Part shown: positions 24,801 through 35,530 of the stretch, in pieces | Layout of the letters: every line of letters starts with the position of its first letter | Position numbering within the stretch: the first letter of the stretch is position 1 | DNA from: Marisa cornuarietis | Lineage: Eukaryota > Mollusca > Gastropoda > Architaenioglossa > Ampullariidae | Assembly: GCA_004794655.1 (NCBI GenBank) | Contig: SMMW01000565.1 | Coordinates: 2,436,001-2,500,000 of the forward strand | Direction: 5' to 3' | DNA: 64,000 nucleotides | Made by a program: the position numbers and the translations under genes | Notes under the pieces: generated by a model | What the model was told of the DNA's origin: nothing | The model's database searches: none | The model's input: only the letters and a program-made list of their open reading frames with translations

Positions 24801-27771
24801 CTTGGTGATTAATAATCTATTCATACATTAAATTGCCTTGAGCTGGTTATTACGGTGGGGGCTCAGATTGAAGTTGTACTAGCAATTTAGTGTAAGTGTT
24901 TCATGTACACAGTAAATGTCAATGTGAGATGCCAGGGGTGTCGAGGAACGGTAATTACAGCCCTCTGGCCATCTTCAGGTGTCCTTCTCTCCAAGGTCAT
25001 GACACCCTTCGCCCTTTCTATCTCCCTAAGGAATTTCCAAAACTTTTCTTTACAGTAGTGTATATTCACCCTAGAGCGAATGCTACACCTGCCAGAAAGG
25101 TAATCACTGAGGTGACATACCAACTCGGTTCCATGTCACCAGATGTGCCAAAATTTATTCTGGCAAAGACTTTAAAAATGTTTGACCAGTATGTGACCTG
25201 CCCAACAATCCAGAAGCATACCAAACTGGATTTATGTGACGGCATAATCCTTGCAGCATACAAAGCCAACCCTATGCCAACTTTTGGAGCTTCTTACCAC
25301 CATAGCATAATGAAAAATTGTCAAAACTCTTATCCTAACATCTGTAGAGAGTAAATTAGACCCACTGCAATTTGCTTATAGGAAAGGGAGGGCTGTTGAA
25401 AATGCCAGGTTGTTCATTCTGAACACACTGTATAAACACTTGGAAAAACCCAAGACACATGCTAGACTACATTTCACAGATTTTAGTTGTGCATTCAATA
25501 CAGTACAACTTCTAGCTTTGAGACTGACTTCTGATTTTAATCTTCCACAGCAATTGGTTTTGTGGATAGTGGATATTTTTTTTAGTTGCAGACAGCAGAG
25601 GGTTTATGTAAAGTCATAATTCTGATATTGTTGTTAGAAGCACCGGGTCCCCACAAGGCTGTTGTCTATCAACCCTGTTGTTCATCATGTACACTGACAG
25701 CTGCAGAAATACAAAGGAGAATAGCTATCTCATTAAGTTCTCTGATGATACAGCATTGTTGACTCTTTTGCAAGAGCATAAGATCATGGTGATGCCTTAA
25801 AAAATTTTGTACAGTGGTGCAACGAGAACTTTCTGGAGTTAAGAAATAAACATAGACTTCAGGAGAATCAATGATGGTATTGTTGCTCCCAGTGTGATAC
25901 ATAATAAACCTGTTGAAACTGTTAACTTCTTCATGTACCTAGGCACTGTTTCTGATAGTCAGCTCAAGTAAACCATAAACACTGAATAAATGTGGCCAGC
26001 AAAGAATGTACCTTCTGGGTAAGCTAAACAGTTTTTCCGTTAACAAAGCAATCTTGGGCCGTTTCTACCAGTCGTTCATTGAGTCTTCTATCTTTTTCAT
26101 TTATATGCTGGTTCCGCAGTCTGTCTGTCCATGACAGGAATAGTCTGAACAATATTGTCAACATCTGCTCTAAGATAATTTGCATCAAACAAAGGGATTT
26201 AGCTTCTTTTTGTGATCAACAAATAGTCAGGAAAGCTTCCTGCATTTTATCAATACCTGAACATATACTAAAGGGAGAATTGTGTTATTAAGTTCAGGTA
26301 AATACTATGCTATGCCTGTATGTGATATTGTTTGTGTGCATTTGAATGGTCTAGATGTAAGGTTTTGTTTGTTTGTCAAAGATTGTATCACCTGCTCATA
26401 TGTTCTCCCTTGCTCATATTTTTTCACTTTTTGTCCACTTGCTCATTTTTTTATCATTACGTATTGTTTAACTATTAGTATATTGTAACTGAGCACCTTC
26501 CCATGTTTAAATTGCCCACTGGGGACTAATAAAGTTTGTCATTGTCATTAAATTCAGCAGGAACATTCTCTTCATCTTCAGGAAGGTCCTAGGCTATGTT
26601 TGGTTGGTGTATGTTGCTGTGGATCATGTTTTTCGCATTCATTTTTTATGTTCTGAAGTTGCCGGTGGCTCGAAATTAAGCCAGTAAACTGGCTCTTCAG
26701 ACTCAGAGGGTTAAAAGGAAAAAAATCTACAATGCAGAGACAATTGTGACATACCTGTACTACATAGGGCAAACTTCGACAATGTCGTAATTTGAGACAG
26801 TATTAATGTGAGAGAGATAAAATGAAAGAGGAGAGGGAATGAATAAGCTGCATAGTAACAATATCTCTCCACTTGACTAGAAACAGGCCACAGCATCTTT
26901 GGCCTACCCCGTTCCTTTCATCTGCTTCAAGTGAATACAATGTGCATGGACAAAATTAGAAGTTTCCACATTAAATATTTAATCTAAAAATTCCTTCCTT
27001 GCACTATATTCTATACAGATTTTTTTAAACGTGTCTGTATCCTTGAAAGCCGAAACAGTTTTTACTTACTGAAGAGCAGACGAGGCTCAGATGAATGAAA
27101 GCAGAGACAATTGACCCCTCTTCTGTGGCCTCTAATGACATCATATACAACCAGCTGATCTGGGTAAATCATTTTCACTGCTCCTCCTTCCCCTGCACAT
27201 GCATAGAGATGTATAAGTGCATGCACACACACGCTCACATGCGAATACACACGTGTAGAAATGTACCCCCCTCTCTTTTCCTCTCTCACTTATATCAACT
27301 AGCTATCGTGACTCCATAAAGCAATATACAGTGAAAACATTTAAGCATACTAATGTGAAAAACTACATCAGTGATGTCACATCCAGTCTTGTTTTAAATC
27401 TTAAGTGTTTCACGCGTGCTTTAAAAAAAAAGTTTTTTTTTCAATTAACAATGCGTTTTGCAATATAGACACTGGCACATGTTATTAGCATGTTAACTGA
27501 TCTGTGCCTCATAATTCTGCCATTGAGACTCATTATTCTGTAGTTATTCCTGTTATCTTGCTAACTGAGCCTCTGGCCACTATGCTGTGAATCATGTTTG
27601 CTCTTTATCTTGTCACCCTGCCACTAACCAAAATGTTAGCAGGATGGATGGTGGCAAGATTGCAAGTCTATTCTGTATAATAAAAGAAAGAAAGATTGCA
27701 AGTCTTTTCTGTCTAAAAAGATTGCAAGTCTATTCTGTTTGATAAGATTGCAAGTCTATTCTGTCTAATAA

Positions 27772-27827
<56 letters not shown>

Positions 27828-29109
27828 AACATCATTGAATTATTACTACATACCTGCCACAGCTAAAATACTGGCCCATTTTCCTTCTTTCTCCAAAACT
27901 GTCCATGCTAGCGAGTAAAAACTCTGAAACAAGATTAATTACCAATAATAAGATGAAGCTTTGAACTCTGTGGTACCAAAAGATTGTGTGACTAGTCAAT
28001 GTCAGATTGAAAACAACATGGTGCATGATATGCTTATATTTTTACTAAGCATAATTCTGTTAGGCTGAAAAGCTACTTAGATGCAGGTTGGTAGTACACT
28101 TGGAAAGACAAGTAAACCTAACACTTTCATCATGTGATGTTAAGCAGTCTCCACGGCTTTGAAATGACAAGTATCGGGCAGAGAGAATGTTCTCATGATT
28201 GGTATCTGCATTTCTTTTACTGTCATTGTGTCTGTATTGCCTACGCTTCATTAGCAGATTTGTTTAACACACTCATGGTGTACTAATGTGCCCATTTCAG
28301 AATGGAAAGCATGTTTGCTGCTGACCTGGGCTTACATTCAAAAATGTTCAACTCAAGAACATGACTGTTCTAGAAAAAGAAATGCTTTATTCAAAAGCAA
28401 AATAAATTTTTTATAGTTACATACCTAGAAATCTACTCCTGTATGACCTCATGACTGAATAAAGCAGACTAAAACTAGCAATTAAATAACACAAACTGAC
28501 TCAAATGGTTACATGATTGATGTGAATATGTGAACCAGGCACATTACTACCTCCTTGTCAGGATCCTTGAATCGCTTCATGATCTTGCCAGTTAGAACAT
28601 CAATAAAGCATACGGTATCTCCTCCACAAGTTGCAAGAATATTTCCTGTCTCACCTGAAACACTGTCCTTAATTACATGATACAAATCGGCTGAGCGGCA
28701 TGCTCATAGATCAAGTTGTATCAACCACAGGTTTCTCAAATACTTTGATTTTGTTTTTTTATTTAACTATAACATAACAATGGTAACAGCTCCAGCATTT
28801 TCACTTTGTGTTGAATCTTGCTCTTTGATAAGCACAATGCTATTTAATTATATTATAACATTTAAAGTATATATTTTATATAAATATAAATTAAACCTTT
28901 TTCATGACAGATGTTGGGGAAAGTCAATATTCATCTAAATGTCTTCTTTTTAATTTTAAACAAATACATCAGATGTGATCTTAGAAGTACTTAGGCCTAC
29001 CTGATTTGTCTAGAGAGGGTTCAAATGCACAAGACCACACTTTGATACCATCATCATTATTTCCATGGCATCTCAGGAAATTTCTTGGTTCATAGTCTGC
29101 TACGTCCGG
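18899..29109 (-). CDS. LRWD1: LRWD1/ORCA-like WD40 protein (C-terminal half; N-terminus not found)
   Basis: LRWD1 (ORCA) binds the origin recognition complex and heterochromatin marks through its WD40 domain in the nucleus. Eleven exons join in phase: 29001-29109, 28551-28654, 27854-27923, 27070-27192, 23095-23164, 22431-22607, 21306-21394, 20574-20723, 20020-20114, 19722-19769 and 18899-18991, encoding 375 residues plus stop. Family landmarks in order are YEPRNFLRCHG, WSCAFEPSLD, LATCGGDTVCFID, SLAWTVLEKEG, IRGHRRGVNCLCFHS, STDKSIMLWDIGLP, ILVWNLEE and, in the small last exon, TDNNLVCVWQQI. A further in-frame exon at 29304-29366 is possible. The leucine-rich repeats of vertebrate LRWD1 should precede this, but less than 1 kb separates it from MRPL50 and no LRR is visible there. 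Either the gene is WD40-only or its 5' part lies far upstream. Intron 4 is 3.9 kb and contains a LINE. Confidence 0.88.
20957..21240. repeat. 40-bp tandem repeat, seven copies
   Basis: Seven almost identical 40-bp units (AAACAATTCCTACTAYATTT then AGTGTGTTAAGGATGCTCAA) run head to tail without spacers. The only internal variation I see is at Y, which reads C T C C T C C across the copies. It lies in an LRWD1 intron between the exons at 20574-20723 and 21306-21394. Confidence 0.97.
24680..26555 (+). mobile_element. degenerate CR1/L2-like LINE
   Basis: This is an old non-LTR retrotransposon copy in LRWD1 intron 4, antisense to that gene. A 5' untranslated-type region (24680-25010) leads into endonuclease C-terminal sequence (SPDVPKFIL; a LDLCDGIILAAYK block near 25230). 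Reverse-transcriptase pieces follow: LQFAYRKGRAVENA near 25370, FTDFSCAFNT near 25480, SPQGCCLSTLLF near 25650 and KFSDDTALL near 25730. Stops and frameshifts break every domain, and the palm between endonuclease and RT is partly deleted. The 3' end is near 26550 (ACTAATAAAGTTTGTCATTG). Clade is inferred from motif style. Confidence 0.88.
27640..27829. repeat. compound minisatellite plus (AAAG)n
   Basis: Four copies of a unit containing GATTGCAAGTCT.TTCTGT, some separated by TAATAAAAGAAAGAAA, run into a pure AAAG tetranucleotide tract (about 27770-27829). The tetranucleotide run starts with the same AAAGAAAG that joins the larger units, so it may have expanded from it. It lies in LRWD1 a few bases from the exon at 27854. 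Confidence 0.93.
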
Positions 29110-29366
29110 CTTTAAAAACATGACAGTGTTTTTATTTCCATCATGTTTATGGCATGGATAAATGTAAAAACACCCACATGTATGTGCGCGCGCGGGTGTG
29201 TGAAAGAATGTGTATTGTATGGCAAAAATGAGCTCCAAACAAAATTAGAAAACATATTAAGAATATGCTCAAACAACTGCTAACGAAGCAGAGCAAAACC
29301 TACCAAAGAGACTGGTAATGCCCTTTGGCTCTGTCTCACTGATCTGGACATCTTTCTGAAGGGCAC

Positions 29367-30371
29367 CTGAAATACAGTATGTGCTGTTCATCTGTCAATT
29401 TCTTTCAACCAGAAACTAAAACGATAATGCAATATTTCAAGTACATCTACCAAACCATACTGATATGTGAAGCTTTAAAATGATTTTACTTTTGAATACG
29501 AGGGCAATGAGCGAAAAACTTTATCCAAAGCACATGCCGAAAATAACCTGATGGGAAGACCCCTGTGATGATAAGACTATACCAGTGTGAGATACTAGAA
29601 AGGGACCTACGGACAACTAATTTTTAAAATTATATGATCACATTTATGTGTGTACCACTTTGAGCAAATGGCCGATCACTTCGCGTTAATACGGTGGGGA
29701 TGGGGAAACCCTCTCAACAACAGACTTCTATTGTAAGTCTGTGCTCTCAACACTAAGTTTCCCGCGAGCAAAATGTGTTTGAGAGTAGTTTCCCTTCATC
29801 AAAATGTCCGCATGTACGTTGCTGAAGGTTTACCGTGCAGGTCATGCAGCCGTAAAAAGTCCATGGAATGTACGTTACATTCATTAGGCCACACAATTGT
29901 CTCTTATATGCTTTCATTATGTTTTATAAAGAATTCTAAGTACAAATGCGTTAATCGTTTGGTATGCTACGCCATGAGTCTACCGGATCTAACTTGGGGT
30001 ACCGACGAAAAGAATATAATTTATATACAGATGTTTTTGCTCGGCTTATTGAAGGTAGTTTACTTACGGCACGGAACTTCGCACCCCACTTCCCTGTATT
30101 CAATGGGATTGTACCCAATAGATGTTAACATGGCGTCGCACGTGCCACTTAAGTATCTCATTTGCACCAAATTCTATTTTTGTGTGTTTGAATTGTTTTC
30201 TATTATAAAATTAAAAACGATATTAATAACGATTTGCACATCGTCAATCATCGTTTGATTTCTTTGAATAATTGTGAGTGAAGTGGTTGCTTAATTTTGG
30301 GGGGTATTTTCAATGTGCTAGCTCATGGATTAGTCACCAGCAGTCGATTAGACTATTGAGTACCCACATCC
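29367..30371. promoter_or_regulatory. head-to-head interval between LRWD1-like and MRPL50 genes
   Basis: The two genes diverge from this roughly 1-kb interval, so their promoters should lie here unless LRWD1 extends further upstream. A plus-strand ATG at 29802 opens a short basic reading frame (MSACTLLKVYRAG) with a donor-like CAG|GTCATG behind it. It could be a first coding exon of MRPL50, but its phase does not join cleanly to the next exon. A 161-codon plus-strand frame at 29773-30258 shows no recognisable domain. Confidence 0.4.
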
Positions 30372-32734
30372 ATGCTTATTTCAGCTAAGTGTACTCACAG
30401 TGCATTTGTAACTCATTTTTTTGTTCTCGTGATATCCACCAAGACATGGACAAGAACAGCGTTCTTCTGGAAAAAGAAAAACAAGCAAGTGCCACAAGAC
30501 AAGGTTCCACCGAAAGATGAAAGACTGCAGGCTACACCCACTACGAAAATTCTGAAGAAAAAGATGTGTGTATAATTCCGGAATAACACTAGCTGACCTT
30601 AATCATATGTTTTGTAATACACTTGCTTACTGATTAATAAAGTGTCGGTTGCATGCATCTTTATTTATCCTTTCCAGGAAATTGTCTGCCAATGGTAACA
30701 TGATAATGTCACTTTATATAAAATTTTAACACAATTTGTATAAAGAACATGAACTGACTACATGCAATTCATTACACTGGCACCTACAGTCACTCTTGCA
30801 GTTTATGTATGCATCCATATTACTGCTCATAATAGAAAAACAGTACTACATCAGTTCAAAAATATACATATTTGGACAGGAAAGGGGGAAAGCTGTAAAG
30901 CCAGCTGCATAGATGTGTGTCTTATCCTGGAGTCAGTTGTACATCTTGACATCAGCTGGGATAAATAATTGCAGATAACGTGTGGTTTTAGCGTTAGGAG
31001 CTCCTATCAACAAATGATAATCTTTTTAAGAATTACTTTTTTCATATTTTGATCTGTTATTACAATGGATATCCCATATATGTAGAATCAACATGGCAGG
31101 GTTTTGTGTTTATCTAAATCTTATCAACTTTATTTGACTTCAAGAAGTTGAAGTTATATTTGTAATTATTTCTACATTCATATCTGATTAGCTAATAATT
31201 ACATTGAATATAAAAACATTTTGGAATATATAAATTTATATCTGTTGTAACATATTTTATCACAGAGGTCTACAGACAGTAGCAAGCTACACACCACCAG
31301 CAGATGTTGAAGAACGTGTTGAACAAATTACAAGAGAAGTGTGTGGGGATGTTAAGGATTGGAAAACTTATGTCTTTGAAAACAACAATATTAAATTTAA
31401 GGTTAGATTTTTTTTTATTTGCTGTGTGAAAAAAAATTACCATTGCAAGCTTCTTTACCACATAAATGCAGACACTCCTTCTCTAGCCCCTTTCTTTCTC
31501 ACAAGAGTGATCCCACACTAAAGACACATCTTTTCACTTCACTGTGACCCTGTCCTGACCACGAGGGTGCATAACATGTGTCTGTAATTTACTTTATATA
31601 TGAGTGGGGGGGTGTTGTAGAAGTGAGCGTCTGTCATACGTTAACATGGATGCATGGTTGGTGAGGATTCAGTTTATATATTATGTAAAGCGCTCTGACC
31701 CAAACTTTGGAAAAGCCCTATGTAAATCCTCATTATTATTATTACTATATAAATCTTGTGTTTACTTATTATTTCTCTTTCTTTCAACTCTGGCCTCAAA
31801 ACCAACCTTCCACTCACTCCTTATCTTTGCCCATGTTTGCCATGGTGTCATCTGTTTGTGGACGTTTGTGGTTTATTCATTGTTGTCATTTCGTTTGTAG
31901 TCTTTCATTCACAGTGCATCGAGCTTGCCTCAACACAAGCAAATGCACTCTACAAATTTAATTATTATTGCATCTCCAGATTACTGTCAGATGGATGCAC
32001 TGCACCCATTGATCAACTTATAAACTCACACTGCACCCAACATAAATATGTATCTGCCATCTGTCAGGATTTCAGTCTATTATTTTCAATTAAGATATGT
32101 CAGTTAACAGAGATCATTCTGTGTCATTTGCTTTTTTGTGTATTTCTTTTCAAACTTATTTTACATGGTCTATCTAACATTTGTATTTTAGATGCCAAAA
32201 AAAAGACATGTCTAGACAGTTGTGACTTTGTCAGAAATCTGATCGCTTAGATGATCAAAATTTTAGTTCAGTTAGTTTTAATCTCAAAGGAAATATATTA
32301 CCGTGAGTGAATGTTATAAAAATATTGCTGTTTTTATAAAAAATATTGCTTAAGCTTTTTACGTTAAAAATATAATAACTATTGAGTTTATTTATCAACT
32401 CAGTTTTTTGTGTTTAACAATCTGAAATTTTAATCCTTTTCAGATGTTGACACGATTGATAGCAGAGTTTGATCACAACATCCCAAACGTTGATCTGACT
32501 AGCCTCCATTCCATTGGAGATGCTCTTGCATTCTTCAGTAAACCAGTGAAAGATACTTCCAAGTATGGGGACATTGCAAAATTGGACCTACCTCCTAATG
32601 TCCATATTCAGCTGGAGGCTTTACGTTTTGACCCAACCACAGACACTATGTTTGGAGGAATTTCAGCATTTCCCAACCGGCCCACAATGGTCACAAGTAT
32701 TAGATACAGAAAAAAATATGGGAAAAAAGACTGA
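30372..32734 (+). CDS. MRPL50: mitochondrial large ribosomal subunit protein mL50
   Basis: A structural protein of the mitochondrial 39S ribosomal subunit. Three exons join in phase: 30372-30565, 31266-31401 and 32444-32734, giving about 206 residues. Matches to vertebrate MRPL50 are the basic FFWKKKNKQVP leader, ASYTPPADVEERVEQITREV, then the acyl-carrier-protein-like fold with FDHNIPNVDLTSLHSIGDAL and a DLPPNV motif near the C-terminus. The protein ends with a basic tail longer than in human. The start is uncertain: I used the ATG at 30372, which gives a plausible mitochondrial presequence, but an upstream exon near 29802 joining within 30372-30430 is possible. It converges on BCAS2. Confidence 0.88.
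31480..31745 (+). mobile_element. LINE/SINE 3'-end fragment with (ATT)n tail
   Basis: Within MRPL50 intron 2, the sequence from about 31640 runs through TGTAAAGCGCTCTGACCC and CCCTATGTAAATCC into CATTATTATTATTAC. This is the tail architecture of many invertebrate LINEs and their SINEs. The preceding segment resembles the last codons of a LINE ORF (DTLSTF-type, heavily decayed). The left edge is approximate. Confidence 0.55.
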
Positions 32735-33542
32735 CATAAGAAATCTCTAGACATGTACATTGATGAAAATTTTCTTTTGAATATTGCAACAGCATTGTAT
32801 TTAGTCACTTCATAAAGAACTCAAGGAAATGAATTTAAAGCATCCTCATTATCAGTTAATAACTACCACTTTGGTGTCAGTATGGCATCTGAACATTGAT
32901 TGCTATAGGGGAATATGGACTGTTTCTAATGTAAATGTTTTTTGTGGTTTAGAATATAAAGTTTTTATTCAGTGGTTCTGTCTTTGCTGTTGTCTTTTCA
33001 GAGCTTGAATCAGTTTCTTTACTAATTGTTGACAATTCTATACATACCTACATTCATAAATGTATACTTTGTGTGTTCTCTTATTTTGTTATTCCAATTG
33101 AAGGCATGCATTTTGAAAAAAAAATTTAATACAAAAGCTAATCACCTTTGATACATATAAGAGCAAACAGGCATCGTAGGCATGCACAGCCACACAGAAG
33201 TAACCAATATAATTTATTTCAAGTTTTATTTTTATTAATTTTGAAGTATAGTAAATACACAATTTTAGAGCGATGTTTTTCCCTTCTGGAACTACTGACT
33301 TCAAGCATTCACTGCAACAGCAGCAAAACTTACTATGATCACCAGCTAAAGTCCTCTTCTTACCTATGTAACATATTGCTGTACCGGACCATGCAAATTG
33401 ACCGCCTTGTATGATACTTGGTGCACCTGAAGATATAGCCACCACATTTGTGAAAGTGCTGCATTTTGTTAGCTCATTCACTGTGAAACAAATGTGTGAA
33501 AAACTGTCCAAGGACAATACATTTTTAACTCCAGAATCCATT
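32735..33542. other. convergent 3' regions of MRPL50 and BCAS2
   Basis: This holds the 3' untranslated regions of both genes. Minus-strand AATAAA signals for BCAS2 lie at about 33213 and 33226. No clean plus-strand AATAAA for MRPL50 is visible; TATAAA near 32955 is the nearest candidate. A minus-strand frame at 33089-33559 is discussed under findings. Confidence 0.55.
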
Positions 33543-35283
33543 TCAATCCAGGCGTCCACTGTTCAGCTTGTCCATCTTGGCATTACGTTCTTCCATGTCA
33601 GCAATTTCCTTCTCTAGCTCAACACATGCTCGTTCTATCTCATAATTCTTACTGACCAGTCCTACCCATGAAGTTTCCAATTCACGTAATTTGCTGCCGG
33701 CCTGAGTCTGTTCATTTTTCCGTTGCCAATTCACCTCTTGGATTTTCTTCCTCAAATCCTGATAAAATTCATAGAAAATATTTTTCACATTATCCCTTAT
33801 TCTTCATTTGTGACAGATTTAATATTAAGAAGAAAATAAATTTAAAGACCCCTGACCCCAACATCAAAAGCTTGAAGTGAAGTTCAGTAGCAAATATAAG
33901 TAAAAAGTGAACAGGTAAATCCAAATAAAAAGAACACAAGAAGTCAACACATGCTGGATAGGTGATGGTAGGTTAAGATGAGCAACATCTAGCAAGACAA
34001 ATTATGAGAAAAACTAGTGTTTTTTAAACTTAAATGTAAACAACAAAGCAGTCTTAGGTTTTGCTATTTGGAATACAGCTGGTGGCTTGAATCGAAAAGC
34101 AAGTCACTGCAGTGAATGACAAGCAGACAAGGGCAAGAAGACAACAATGTCAGGTTCTTATAGCTAAAATGAGCATAAGCTGACAACCAGTTCAGATGCC
34201 AGAGATTCAGTGCAACACAACCAGCTTTTCATTTTGACATCAGTTGGCATAATATCTATTCTACACAAATATAAAGGATGTTAAAGACAAGAAGAGAAAG
34301 CAACCAGCTACTTGAAGGTACTCCTTGAATTTGAAAAGGTGGGTCTTAAGACCAAATTTGAAAGCATCAAAGGTGATACTTGTGCAAAGAAATGGTGGCA
34401 AAGCATTTGAGATACTGGGACCATATAAAAGTGGCAGCCAGACTTATCCCATCTGATATCTGGCACATGAAAGTTGGCATGACAGAATGTGTGAAACAAA
34501 CTTGTCAACAAAAAAAAGACTTACTTGAAGCTGCTTTTGAGCCTTCTCAATCATAGAAACCAGAATTTCATTATATGCCTTCCAACCTGGAACCCCAAAA
34601 TCAGCCATCAATTCCAAGTTCAGAATCCTAAGAGCCTGGTGTTCTAGCTGTGCCTGAGAATTATCTACACATTCTTGCCAGGCAGCCACATCAGTCATTT
34701 TTCCCGCTGGTGGTTGAGGCAACTCATACCGCTTCATACTCAGCATCTCCATTGGAAGACGGGCCTGTTTATGCAATATGTAAAAGATAAAATTAAAAAA
34801 TTCTCACAGCACATTTCCTTCTTTACCCAAAGTTTTCACACTCAAGAAAATCAGCTTTGAGCAGCTACGTTTCCTAATAAAATATGATATTCATAAAAAT
34901 TCATAAAATTTACTCACTTTTCTACTTACTGAGGAAGACACATTCTTTTATAAATCGCTTTTAATTTGAAAAGATCCCTCAATGAAGTTAATGTTTTATT
35001 TAAAAGGCAACAATTCTTCCTTCTACTTAAGAACGAAGGATCTATTAAACCGGAATTACACATTTTGTTATTAACTCACCTGAACCCGTTCCATTTCATT
35101 CTTCAAAATTTCTGTCTCAAATGCATGGTAGTTTGGCGCTGGCAAGTAATCTAAGTAATTTTTAGTGGGTCTGTACCTTCTTGTTTCTTCTTCCACAAGT
35201 GCGACCGCTGCATCGCGCACACCAGGTTCATCATAACCTTGATCATAATAAGGTAACGCATCTACAACCACTTCGCCTGCCAT
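33543..35283 (-). CDS. BCAS2: pre-mRNA-splicing factor SPF27
   Basis: A core subunit of the Prp19/CDC5L (NineTeen) complex, needed in the nucleus for spliceosome activation. Three exons join in phase: 35080-35283, 34525-34764 and 33543-33758, giving 219 residues (human 225). The whole protein is recognisable: [18 protein letters not shown] at the N-terminus, [20 protein letters not shown], then [12 protein letters not shown] and [16 protein letters not shown] in exon 2. Exon 3 carries [19 protein letters not shown] and [19 protein letters not shown], a long coiled coil. I chose the ATG at 35281-35283 because it matches the conserved [12 protein letters not shown] start; an upstream in-frame ATG at 35334 would add 17 non-conserved residues. 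It diverges from YDJC. Confidence 0.97.
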
Positions 35284-35530
35284 TTTTCTGGATACTAATG
35301 CTACATGGAGTTTCTGTAACAGAGGAGTTAACAAGGGGCATCACTCTACCTCCTTGAGGACGGCGATCCCTAATGTGTTCTTTTGGCCGTACAGTGCAAA
35401 CCTTTCCCCAGCAGTGTGGGATATCTTTATCTCTTTTTATAATTAGGTTGCGCTATCAGTTTTTGCGTCACTTAAATCGATGACATTGGGGTTCACTTCT
35501 ACCCCTGAAGACGTCTAACGCAGTGTAAAG
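35284..35530. promoter_or_regulatory. compact bidirectional promoter region (BCAS2/YDJC)
   Basis: Only 247 bp separate the BCAS2 start codon (minus) from the YDJC start codon (plus), so both promoters must lie here unless a 5' untranslated exon exists. The interval is less AT-rich than nearby introns and contains several CG dinucleotides (for example GAGGACGGCGATCCC). I see no TATA box at a sensible distance from either ATG. Confidence 0.6.

Noticed and set aside
24896..25354. 152-codon frame as a host gene
   Set aside because: The peptide is the C-terminal part of a LINE endonuclease and is followed by broken reverse-transcriptase pieces; it belongs to the transposon.
29773..30258. 161-codon plus-strand frame between LRWD1 and MRPL50
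   Set aside because: Cys-rich, AT-driven sequence with no recognisable family; only the short MSACTLLK frame inside it is a possible MRPL50 leader exon.
31756..32250. 164-codon plus-strand frame in MRPL50 intron 2
   Set aside because: Low-complexity hydrophobic translation of T-rich intron following a LINE tail; no homology or splice logic.
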